A stretch of DNA of 64,000 nucleotides from Ligustrum vulgare (taxonomy: Eukaryota; Streptophyta; Magnoliopsida; Lamiales; Oleaceae): assembly GCA_963555705.1 (NCBI GenBank), contig OY743176.1, positions 40,656,497-40,720,496 on the forward strand, in the 5' to 3' direction. The notes under the pieces are model-generated. The model saw only the letters and a list, made by a program, of their open reading frames with translations. It searched no databases and had not been told where the DNA came from. The translations under genes were made by a program, and so were the position numbers. Of this stretch, positions 35,201 to 44,517 are shown piece after piece (positions within the stretch are counted from its first letter, which is position 1; each line of letters starts with the position of its first letter).

Positions 35201-38180
35201 TATAGCGACTCAGAATTTTTATACAATAAATAATTATTTTAATATTTAGAAAATTGTGTCGCTACTATTTCATTTATTATTTTGAAGTTAACGTCGCGAC
35301 GGATTCGTCTAGCCAAGTCAAGAAATATCGAATTCGTTCGATTTTAAATTAAAATCCGAATTTCTAAAATTATATTATTTTAACTATTTATTCAAAGTAT
35401 TATTTTCAAAATGTATTTTTCAGTCAAAAATATATCTGTTTTAAAAACGTTTCTTGATCAAAGATAGTTAAATTTTTAGTTGATTTCATCCCCCATGTTT
35501 TCTCCTCCTTTCTTTTCTCTTTACACCAAATCCATATCATATTAAACCAAATTATAATTATTCCATTCAATGATTTTATTCCCCACTAACTCCACCACCC
35601 GTATGTATTCATTATGTTGCAAGAACATAATGATTATATTCTCCATTATCATCTATTTCACCACCACTCCATTATACATGACACCACTCCATTATACATG
35701 ATGAAAGCTGCAACCACCAGCCTGCCTTTCCAATTCGCCATCCTCAAATCCGCCATAGCCGAATCTCCAAACCAGTCTCTGAATCATCATCTTCATCACC
35801 ATTCGAAATCATCAAAACCAACCACCTGCCACAGATTAAATCACCATCATCTCCATCAATTTAACCCCAATATGCAAACCATGAGCACAGATCCATCATC
35901 ACCAGTTAGCCAAACCAGCCATGCCAAGCCACCACCACCACTGCAGTATTACCACAACCGGCACCATTTCAACCACCAAACCATTCTCAGTAAAAGCACC
36001 ACAGCCACTGCAGTCCCCTTCCGCAGCCAGAACCGAACAACCACCAACACCGAGCTTCAAATCGCCACTGCCCATTTCACCTTCACCCAAATCAAACTCC
36101 CCAAAACCCAAAATATTACCAAGAACTCTAACCCAGTTACCTACCTCTACCGTCGACCATTTATGGTCGGATTCTCCACCGGAAGTCCCGACCTGCAGCC
36201 CCGGTTTCACCTCGAATCAGCACCCAAGCCCTAAAATCAGAAACCTTGCTTTGGCCACCACTTACCGCAACCTGCGCCGGCTACTTCGCCGGCGAATCAC
36301 CGGCAGTGTCACTCGTTCGTTCCTCGCCTGATTTCACTGATGAAATCGCAGAGAGAGTGCTGAGTGAAGAGAGAGTGAGAACGAGAGAAAGAGAAGTGAG
36401 AATGGTAGAGAGAGAGAGTAAATCTGAGTATATAATTAATTTCGGAAATTTGCATTTTGGTCCCTGAAGTTTTAAAGTTATTTCAAATCAGTCCCTATGT
36501 TTTAAAAAGGTTTTATTTCAGTCCTTTCATCTTTTAAACTTATCAATTTCAGCCCTTAAGTTTTAAATGATTTTATTCAGCCTTCATTTTTAAAATATAT
36601 TATTTCAACCCTATTGTTTTGAGTTTCCGACTCAACTATCAAAAGTATTCATTTTAATCCCTCAACTTTCAAAATATCTATTTTAGTCCATGAACTTTCA
36701 AAAGTATTCATTTTAGTCCCTCAACTTTCAAAACATCAATTTTAGTCCTCAAAATTATAATTTATCATTTTGAACTATATATTCGATAGACTAAAGTGAC
36801 TTATTGGCTAAGACGAAGCGTACGGAGAATTTAAAGAAATTGAAGTCATTCCCGCTCAACTTTGCACTCGTCGGATTTGAGGTAGACTCGCACTTATTAA
36901 TTGATTTAAATTATGATTTCATATAAATGTCATGTGACTTGTGAAAGTCAATTTTCAAGAAAATTAAGTATGTTTTATGAAAGGTAAATATACCTTATGT
37001 TTTTATGAAAAGTAAGTATACCCTATGTTTTTACGATAATGTTTTATATGTTTTGGATCATTGCTATGCACATAAGAATTCTTACCACCTAAGTTCGGTA
37101 GAATTCTATGTCTCCATAAGTTTATGAGGATTTACCACCTAAGTTCGGTAAAATTCCTGCCTTTCCATATGTTTATGAGGATTTACCACCTAAGTTCGGT
37201 AAAATTCCTGTCGCGTATGTTTATGAGGATTTCGATCCTATCTTATGTTATGATGGAAATGATCCCTATGAATTTCATGAATTATGTTTTGGTATACTTA
37301 CTGTTATTATGATCTTACTGTTATTATGATCTTACTGTTATTATGACTTACTACATAAGAATTCTTGCCACCTAAGTTCGGTAAAATTCTTATGTTTATG
37401 AGGATTTCGATATTATCCTATGTTATGATGAAAACTTACTGTTATTATGATTTTACTGCATAAGAATTCTTGCCACCTAAGTTCGGTAAAGTTCTTGTGT
37501 CTATTTATGTTTATGAGGATTTAAATCCTATCTTATGTTATGCTTTCAAAAGAAATTATGCTTGGCATAATTAAAATGTTTTTATAAGTATATGGTTTTC
37601 AAAGAGCTGTTTTCAAAGAGCTATTTTCAAAGAGCCTATGATTTGTAAAATATGTCCCGTGCTGTAATGCACAATATGAGTTTTATCAAGAGCAGTTTTA
37701 TAAAGAAGCTCTATCAATGCCCGTTTTATAAAGAGCCGGGATTTATGTGTTTAATCATCTTATAAATTAAATTAATTTGCGATGAGTCTACTGAGTATTT
37801 CCCCCATGAAATACTCACCCTACTTTTTAACAGTTTTGCAGATTTCGGAGACGGTGGCGAGCGATGAATGATGGTGGCAATAATCGTTGAACGGTTGAAA
37901 GTTTGACGTTAATGATTTCCGTATTTTCCAAACAAATCGAATAATTTAGAGAAGTTCGTTTATTTGAGAAATTATGATATTGGCAATTTCTTTACAATAT
38001 TAATGGTTCGATTTACTATTTCAAATGGTTTCATAAATGTTTTCAATTTTAGCGGCCATTACAGTTTATTTAATGTTGCCAAAAATGAATTTTAATTATT
38101 TCTTCCGCAAAAATATTATTCGAAAAATTTAGACAGAAAATGACGTAGTGAATCGGGTATACGGAACTCGGGGCGCTACA
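35201..38180 (+). repeat. 5' LTR (2980 bp) of the gene-carrying element
   Basis: It starts TATAGCGACTCAG, ends GGGGCGCTACA and matches 41533-44512 with no length difference. One base difference was noticed (A at about 37110, G at about 43442). It contains five hairpin-like repeats with ACCTAAGTTCGGTAAAATTC (37085-37500) and the stem TGAGTATTT/AAATACTCA (37792-37817). A His/Pro-rich ORF at 35614-36234 is probably chance. Confidence 0.9.
37085..37500 (+). repeat. Hairpin-forming repeat array in the LTR
   Basis: Five copies of a unit containing CCACCTAAGTTCGGTAAAAT alternate with TTATGAGGATTT words. Each unit has an imperfect stem of the form AGAATTCTTRCC...GGTARAATTCT. The array is repeated at 43417-43832 in the other LTR. 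Confidence 0.7.
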
Positions 38181-38183
38181 AGT

Positions 38184-38195
38184 TGGTATCAGAGC
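38184..38195 (+). other. Primer-binding site, tRNA-iMet type
   Basis: TGGTATCAGAGC, complementary to the 3' end of initiator tRNA-Met, begins three bases after the LTR end. Confidence 0.9.
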
Positions 38196-39045
38196 TAGTC
38201 TGCGTTTCTGTAGACTGGAAAAAAATTTTCAAAAAGAATTTTCAAGAAATATTTTCCATTATAAAATTTTATTGATGAAGATTGCCACTGCCATCATTCG
38301 TTCCACCAACTCCGAGGTAAAGAAGTTTATGATGTTTAAAGTTATTTCAGTATTTCGAATACTCATTTTACTAATTTATGAGAAAGAATGAAGAGTATTT
38401 CGGATACTTATGATTTATGAGAAATAAGAATGTATTTCTTCGAAAATAATGATGTTGTTATGCTTTGTCATAACTTATATGCTTTAATGTATGAGTATGA
38501 GAAATTTTTTTTAAAGAAAACGAGTGTTGAGCATAATGGGAATAATATGATTTTATTGAGAATTAAGTAATGGATATTATGTTGAGTTAATTTATTATGC
38601 CTCTATGTTGAAGAGAAATTTATTATGAAGTTTGACTTTGTGAATAAATTTTGGGAATATGATTTATGGCATATATTTATAAGTATGAGTAACTTTTGAG
38701 CCAATTAAGGTATGGAAGGAAGTGATATTGTGATATTGAAAAATATGATTTGAAATTGTTATGTTGAGGAATTATGAATTGAATTATGAGATATTTTTGA
38801 TGATATTGAAGTGTTGGAATCATTTTCAATATTTTTAGATCGTTGTGATCAAATGTAGAGTTATTTATTATTGTGAGTTATGAAGTATGCTTATGGTTTG
38901 GGATAAGTCCAAATTACAAGGGAGACTCTGTCCAGAATTTTATCATTTGGAATTAAGAGCATAATATGATAAGCATCTACTAAAGGAATTAAGTTTAGAC
39001 ATGCAAGTTCATTTACATCAAACGAGATTTAGTAGATGATAACAG
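38196..39045. other. Non-coding interior of the gene-carrying element
   Basis: AT-rich sequence with TTATGAG/GAATTATGA words and no ORF on either strand that looks coding. In an autonomous relative gag would start here. Confidence 0.5.
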
Positions 39046-39048
39046 AGA

Positions 39049-39054
39049 TTTTAT
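39049..39054 (-). terminator. Candidate poly(A) signal for the LOG-like gene
   Basis: AATAAA on the minus strand lies about 320 bases after the LOG-like stop codon and beyond the three 3' repeats. The assignment is by position only. Confidence 0.3.
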
Positions 39055-39156
39055 TATTTTCTCATAAGGAGAACACACAAGAGTCACACTGGAAAGGAAA
39101 TACATGAAACACATGAAAGCATAAGAGAAAAACATGGAAGGATCCTCAGAATGAGA

Positions 39157-39377
39157 GATGTGTTTCCGGAGTAGCCGTATCCTACCACCTCTGATCTTTT
39201 GAGGAAATAAAGAAACCTTCAAAGAGGTGTGTTTCGAGAGTAAGAATACTCCGTAATCTACCACCTGGAATCTTTGAAGTACACACAAGATTTAAACATT
39301 AAGGAAATCCTAGTAAATGGAGGGGTGTCTCGAGAGTGAGAATACTCCGTACTCTACCCCCACCTATTCTAAGATTC
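39157..39377 (-). repeat. Three diverged repeats at the 3' end of the LOG-like gene
   Basis: Units at 39157-39201, 39224-39276 and 39320-39377 share TACGGAGTATTCT and CTCTCGARACAC (minus strand). They begin with AGGTGG and end with CACCT-like words that can pair. The last unit touches the LOG-like stop codon, so the array would form the 3' UTR. Confidence 0.6.
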
Positions 39378-40029
39378 AAAGAGTTAAGTTTACATTAACC
39401 GGACTCCATTTTCGCTTGATTCCCCTTCCTTGCGACCAATCTATCTTAACCCCTGCTGGATCTTGTATTGAGATATATGACTGCAGCTTATCCAGTAGTT
39501 CATCAATAGTAGGAGCAGAAATAAGAAGCCTTCTGGAAAATGGAGAGATGAATCCCTGTTCCACAGCATAATCAAGAAAGGTTAACAAACCATCAAAGAA
39601 ATTGTTAACATTCAGAAGCCCAATAGGTTTAGTATGGAGATCTAGTTGAGCCCACGAGGTAATGTTAAAAATTTCTTCTAAGGTACCAAAACCTCCGGGC
39701 AGGGCAATAAAGGCATCAGAACCATATAGCATACAAGTTATGCGTTCATGGATGGATAAAGTTTGAACTTCATGCCCTCGTGTTTTGCCTGCAACATCTA
39801 CCAAAGGGACAGGTATAACACCGATTACTTTTGATTTCTCTGCAAGAGCAGATTGGGAAACACAACCCATTAGACCACTGCTACCACCCCCATACACAAG
39901 AGTGATACCTTTTTCCCCCAGTTTCTTTCCAAGATCTACAGCCGCTTCTAGATAACCGAAGCCTTTCCCTACTTTTGATCCACAAAATACACAAATAGTT
40001 TTGATCTGTCGAAGTTTTGGTGCTTCCAT
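39376..40029 (-). CDS. LOG-like cytokinin riboside 5'-monophosphate phosphoribohydrolase, intronless, inside an LTR element
   Basis: The 217-residue protein starts at an ATG at 40029 and has no stop or frameshift. LOG enzymes release active cytokinin bases from their ribotides in the cytosol and nucleus. Family motifs in order are KTICVFCGSKVGKG (residues ~10-23), VYGGGSSGLMGCVSQSA, VIGVIPVPLV, HERITCM and ALPGGFGTLEE. The last is the PGGxGTxxE signature, with its catalytic Glu. The Arg of the HER motif is kept, but the usual following Lys is replaced. IGLLNVNNFFDGLL and FISPFSRRLLISAPT follow. Length fits the plant family (about 210-230). Plant LOG genes normally have several introns; this one has none, which suggests capture through RNA. 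It runs against the host element's sense strand, downstream of a second ORF. A TATA-like box lies 76 bp upstream. Expression and activity are unproven. Confidence 0.9.
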   Translation of the reverse strand: MEAPKLRQIKTICVFCGSKVGKGFGYLEAAVDLGKKLGEKGITLVYGGGSSGLMGCVSQSALAEKSKVIGVIPVPLVDVAGKTRGHEVQTLSIHERITCMLYGSDAFIALPGGFGTLEEIFNITSWAQLDLHTKPIGLLNVNNFFDGLLTFLDYAVEQGFISPFSRRLLISAPTIDELLDKLQSYISIQDPAGVKIDWSQGRGIKRKWSPVNVNLTL

Positions 40030-40104
40030 CTTTGATAGTAAAGAAGGGAAAACTTACGAAGAAGATGTGATTTTGGGATGCCTGAACTATGAAATATGTT
40101 TGGC

Positions 40105-40112
40105 TATTTAAA
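40105..40112 (-). promoter_or_regulatory. TATA-like box upstream of the LOG-like gene
   Basis: On the minus strand GGCTTTAAATAGCC is centred about 80 bp before the ATG. The block GCTTT(T)AAATAG is repeated before the other antisense ORF (40981-40988). A run of 27 A (T on the coding strand, 40118-40144) lies just upstream. Confidence 0.45.
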
Positions 40113-40117
40113 GCCGG

Positions 40118-40144
40118 AAAAAAAAAAAAAAAAAAAAAAAAAAA
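40118..40144 (+). repeat. A27 homopolymer
   Basis: 27 consecutive A on the plus strand. It lies upstream of the LOG-like start on the coding strand, so it is not the poly(A) tail of a LOG retrocopy. It could be the tail of something inserted in the plus sense. Confidence 0.7.
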
Positions 40145-40250
40145 TTTACTGTTTTTGATTGATTCTGAAAAAGTAAAGATTTACTTTTGACAAAATCAGC
40201 CCACTTTTGAATATTTTTATCGTATCGAGGCTGTCACCTTTCGGCGATTT

Positions 40251-40347
40251 AATATTTATTTCCAGCTTTATCAAACCTCGAGAAAGGAAAATATATTTAT
40301 TTCCAGCTTTATCAAACCTCGAGAAAAGAAATATATATTTTATTTCC
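40251..40347 (+). repeat. Two-unit tandem repeat between the antisense ORFs
   Basis: A unit of about 45 bp with TTTATTTCCAGCTTTATCAA and ACCTCGAGAAA occurs twice, followed by a partial third TTTATTTCC. It lies in the 366-bp gap between the two ORFs. Confidence 0.65.
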
Positions 40348-40395
40348 AAAACGCGTGAAAGAAAGCAGCAAAATATTTTTAAAAAAAGATTTACC

Positions 40396-40947
40396 TTATA
40401 TCATTGCTGAACTGCCAGAAGCCTCATTTTGTAAAACAGACTGGCAAACAGGATCTTTCGATATTATATTTTGGAGACTATAACGATTTTTGTCCTCGTT
40501 AAACTGAGCGTATAAGGAGAGAAGTTCACGTTGTACATAACCACTTGGGTGCGTCTCAAGAGTCAGTCGAATATCATCCAAAGACTCCTTACTCAGTCCA
40601 CCCTTTATGAATTCGATTTTATCATCCCGATTAGTAGAAGAATATCCTACTGATTTGCAACGTGTATTACAGTTCCAACGAGCACATTTGTAGCAACCAC
40701 CCAGTCTTTTTGCTCTTCGTTTCTTTGCGAACGTGCTTTTGCCTAAACCAGGCATATGTTTTGGAAATGTTGATGGTAATTCACCAGATAGTCGAACCTT
40801 TGCTTCTATCAACCAGCGAACATCTTCTGGAATATCATGAGCCATTAGCAACCTCAATCTTTCGAGCCTTATTTTATAGATCTTTCTCAGATCATTCATA
40901 GGAAGACTGGAATAATACTTGCGAATGTTAGAAAGAATGATATCCAT
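40396..40947 (-). CDS. Basic cysteine-rich protein resembling viral nucleic-acid-binding proteins
   Basis: 183 residues from an ATG at 40947, with no breaks (an upstream TTG at 40962 is in frame). Residues ~10-55 are helical and charged (SLPMNDLRKIYKIRLERLRL). Then comes the core: STFAKKRRAKRLGG followed by CYKCARWNCNTRC, a C-x2-C-x4-C-x3-C cluster. The arrangement of a Ser-Thr/Tyr-Ala-(K/R)-rich basic run next to a Cys cluster is typical of the small nucleic-acid-binding proteins of carla-like viruses (Betaflexiviridae), some of which suppress RNA silencing. The Cys spacing here is shorter than usual for those. The C-terminal third is unrecognised. It lies upstream of the LOG-like gene on the same strand. 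Alternative: a host or retrotransposon zinc-binding protein. The function is not established. Confidence 0.7.
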   Translation of the reverse strand: MDIILSNIRKYYSSLPMNDLRKIYKIRLERLRLLMAHDIPEDVRWLIEAKVRLSGELPSTFPKHMPGLGKSTFAKKRRAKRLGGCYKCARWNCNTRCKSVGYSSTNRDDKIEFIKGGLSKESLDDIRLTLETHPSGYVQRELLSLYAQFNEDKNRYSLQNIISKDPVCQSVLQNEASGSSAMI

Positions 40948-40980
40948 TGTTTGATGATTCAACCTCTTCCCAGCATGAAC

Positions 40981-40988
40981 TATTTAAA
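40981..40988 (-). promoter_or_regulatory. TATA-like box upstream of the cysteine-rich ORF
   Basis: GCGCTTTTAAATAGTTC on the minus strand lies about 35 bp before the ATG at 40947. It shares GCTTT(T)AAATAG with the box before the LOG-like gene. The short distance would give a very short leader. Confidence 0.4.
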
Positions 40989-40989
40989 A

Positions 40990-41506
40990 GCGCAAAGGAT
41001 CTGAGTGAATCCGCGTGATGTTGTGACCAGCAAGAAAGCGCAGGATTATTTTAATGAAAAGAGGAGACAAGAAGTAATGCGCTGTTAAATTTTATCGATA
41101 AAGGAGATTTGATTGGAGATTTGGAATATTTTCTTGGATTATGGGTACTGATATTTTGTTTTAATAATGATAATCTTGGTATAGTGTGATGATACGTGAA
41201 AAGTAAAATGAGTACCGTATTGAATCAGAATTCATACGTATATACAAGTGAAAGAAATACTTTGCAGGAAATGTGGTGACATTTAAGTGTAGAATCTTAG
41301 TTTTGGGAGATATTTATTTACTGAATTTTGAGTTACAAATGTTGGAAAGATAAGTTGATGATTTTATGTTGATATGTTTGGGTATATTACGTAGAGAAAA
41401 TATTCAGGTAATTCTTTGATTATTTTGAGAATATTCGATAATAAGAAGAAGAGATTTTGATTAAGTATTCAGAAATTATAAGATCAAGTAAGTTTAATTT
41501 CGAGGA
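40990..41506. other. Non-coding interior before the 3' LTR
   Basis: No ORF. GGTCGTATT-free AT-rich sequence runs to the TTTCGAGGACGAAATT motif at about 41497-41513. Confidence 0.4.
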
Positions 41507-41516
41507 CGAAATTATT

Positions 41517-41532
41517 TTTAAGGAGGTAAGAT
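41517..41532 (+). other. Polypurine tract
   Basis: TTAAGGAGGTAAGAT lies directly before the 3' LTR, after GAGGACGAAATT. It is the expected plus-strand primer. Confidence 0.75.
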
Positions 41533-44512
41533 TATAGCGACTCAGAATTTTTATACAATAAATAATTATTTTAATATTTAGAAAATTGTGTCGCTACTAT
41601 TTCATTTATTATTTTGAAGTTAACGTCGCGACGGATTCGTCTAGCCAAGTCAAGAAATATCGAATTCGTTCGATTTTAAATTAAAATCCGAATTTCTAAA
41701 ATTATATTATTTTAACTATTTATTCAAAGTATTATTTTCAAAATGTATTTTTCAGTCAAAAATATATCTGTTTTAAAAACGTTTCTTGATCAAAGATAGT
41801 TAAATTTTTAGTTGATTTCATCCCCCATGTTTTCTCCTCCTTTCTTTTCTCTTTACACCAAATCCATATCATATTAAACCAAATTATAATTATTCCATTC
41901 AATGATTTTATTCCCCACTAACTCCACCACCCGTATGTATTCATTATGTTGCAAGAACATAATGATTATATTCTCCATTATCATCTATTTCACCACCACT
42001 CCATTATACATGACACCACTCCATTATACATGATGAAAGCTGCAACCACCAGCCTGCCTTTCCAATTCGCCATCCTCAAATCCGCCATAGCCGAATCTCC
42101 AAACCAGTCTCTGAATCATCATCTTCATCACCATTCGAAATCATCAAAACCAACCACCTGCCACAGATTAAATCACCATCATCTCCATCAATTTAACCCC
42201 AATATGCAAACCATGAGCACAGATCCATCATCACCAGTTAGCCAAACCAGCCATGCCAAGCCACCACCACCACTGCAGTATTACCACAACCGGCACCATT
42301 TCAACCACCAAACCATTCTCAGTAAAAGCACCACAGCCACTGCAGTCCCCTTCCGCAGCCAGAACCGAACAACCACCAACACCGAGCTTCAAATCGCCAC
42401 TGCCCATTTCACCTTCACCCAAATCAAACTCCCCAAAACCCAAAATATTACCAAGAACTCTAACCCAGTTACCTACCTCTACCGTCGACCATTTATGGTC
42501 GGATTCTCCACCGGAAGTCCCGACCTGCAGCCCCGGTTTCACCTCGAATCAGCACCCAAGCCCTAAAATCAGAAACCTTGCTTTGGCCACCACTTACCGC
42601 AACCTGCGCCGGCTACTTCGCCGGCGAATCACCGGCAGTGTCACTCGTTCGTTCCTCGCCTGATTTCACTGATGAAATCGCAGAGAGAGTGCTGAGTGAA
42701 GAGAGAGTGAGAACGAGAGAAAGAGAAGTGAGAATGGTAGAGAGAGAGAGTAAATCTGAGTATATAATTAATTTCGGAAATTTGCATTTTGGTCCCTGAA
42801 GTTTTAAAGTTATTTCAAATCAGTCCCTATGTTTTAAAAAGGTTTTATTTCAGTCCTTTCATCTTTTAAACTTATCAATTTCAGCCCTTAAGTTTTAAAT
42901 GATTTTATTCAGCCTTCATTTTTAAAATATATTATTTCAACCCTATTGTTTTGAGTTTCCGACTCAACTATCAAAAGTATTCATTTTAATCCCTCAACTT
43001 TCAAAATATCTATTTTAGTCCATGAACTTTCAAAAGTATTCATTTTAGTCCCTCAACTTTCAAAACATCAATTTTAGTCCTCAAAATTATAATTTATCAT
43101 TTTGAACTATATATTCGATAGACTAAAGTGACTTATTGGCTAAGACGAAGCGTACGGAGAATTTAAAGAAATTGAAGTCATTCCCGCTCAACTTTGCACT
43201 CGTCGGATTTGAGGTAGACTCGCACTTATTAATTGATTTAAATTATGATTTCATATAAATGTCATGTGACTTGTGAAAGTCAATTTTCAAGAAAATTAAG
43301 TATGTTTTATGAAAGGTAAATATACCTTATGTTTTTATGAAAAGTAAGTATACCCTATGTTTTTACGATAATGTTTTATATGTTTTGGATCATTGCTATG
43401 CACATAAGAATTCTTACCACCTAAGTTCGGTAGAATTCTGTGTCTCCATAAGTTTATGAGGATTTACCACCTAAGTTCGGTAAAATTCCTGCCTTTCCAT
43501 ATGTTTATGAGGATTTACCACCTAAGTTCGGTAAAATTCCTGTCGCGTATGTTTATGAGGATTTCGATCCTATCTTATGTTATGATGGAAATGATCCCTA
43601 TGAATTTCATGAATTATGTTTTGGTATACTTACTGTTATTATGATCTTACTGTTATTATGATCTTACTGTTATTATGACTTACTACATAAGAATTCTTGC
43701 CACCTAAGTTCGGTAAAATTCTTATGTTTATGAGGATTTCGATATTATCCTATGTTATGATGAAAACTTACTGTTATTATGATTTTACTGCATAAGAATT
43801 CTTGCCACCTAAGTTCGGTAAAGTTCTTGTGTCTATTTATGTTTATGAGGATTTAAATCCTATCTTATGTTATGCTTTCAAAAGAAATTATGCTTGGCAT
43901 AATTAAAATGTTTTTATAAGTATATGGTTTTCAAAGAGCTGTTTTCAAAGAGCTATTTTCAAAGAGCCTATGATTTGTAAAATATGTCCCGTGCTGTAAT
44001 GCACAATATGAGTTTTATCAAGAGCAGTTTTATAAAGAAGCTCTATCAATGCCCGTTTTATAAAGAGCCGGGATTTATGTGTTTAATCATCTTATAAATT
44101 AAATTAATTTGCGATGAGTCTACTGAGTATTTCCCCCATGAAATACTCACCCTACTTTTTAACAGTTTTGCAGATTTCGGAGACGGTGGCGAGCGATGAA
44201 TGATGGTGGCAATAATCGTTGAACGGTTGAAAGTTTGACGTTAATGATTTCCGTATTTTCCAAACAAATCGAATAATTTAGAGAAGTTCGTTTATTTGAG
44301 AAATTATGATATTGGCAATTTCTTTACAATATTAATGGTTCGATTTACTATTTCAAATGGTTTCATAAATGTTTTCAATTTTAGCGGCCATTACAGTTTA
44401 TTTAATGTTGCCAAAAATGAATTTTAATTATTTCTTCCGCAAAAATATTATTCGAAAAATTTAGACAGAAAATGACGTAGTGAATCGGGTATACGGAACT
44501 CGGGGCGCTACA
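41533..44512 (+). repeat. 3' LTR (2980 bp) of the gene-carrying element
   Basis: It is a copy of 35201-38180 offset by 6332 bp. All ORFs of the first LTR recur with the same protein text. It is followed by CTCAC and then by resumed viral reverse transcriptase. Confidence 0.9.
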
Positions 44513-44517
44513 CTCAC

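Larger units (their letters stand above)
35201..44512 (+). mobile_element. Young non-autonomous gypsy-type LTR element carrying two antisense genes
   Basis: The element is 9312 bp: two 2980-bp LTRs and a 3352-bp interior. The 5-bp duplication CTCAC lies at 35196-35200 and 44513-44517. Copy 1 of the virus shows the unfilled site with one CTCAC (about 22285, minus strand). A tRNA-iMet primer site follows the first LTR. GAGGACGAAATT and a purine tract precede the second, a signature of the del/Tekay branch of Ty3/gypsy. No gag, protease, RT or integrase is present on either strand. Instead, the interior carries intact minus-strand ORFs for a LOG-like enzyme and a cysteine-rich basic protein. It must rely on proteins from an autonomous relative. 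Confidence 0.9.

Noticed and set aside
35614..36234. 206-residue His/Pro/Thr-rich ORF in the LTR, with an identical copy at 41946-42566
   Set aside because: It is repeated only because LTRs are repeated. The text is low-complexity from CA-rich DNA, overlaps ORFs in other frames and has no recognisable domain.
38184..38195. tRNA gene fragment
   Set aside because: It is only the 12-base complement of initiator tRNA placed after an LTR, that is, a primer-binding site.
40118..40144. A27 run as the poly(A) tail of a LOG retrocopy
   Set aside because: It lies upstream of the LOG-like start on the coding strand, so its side and sense are wrong for that tail.
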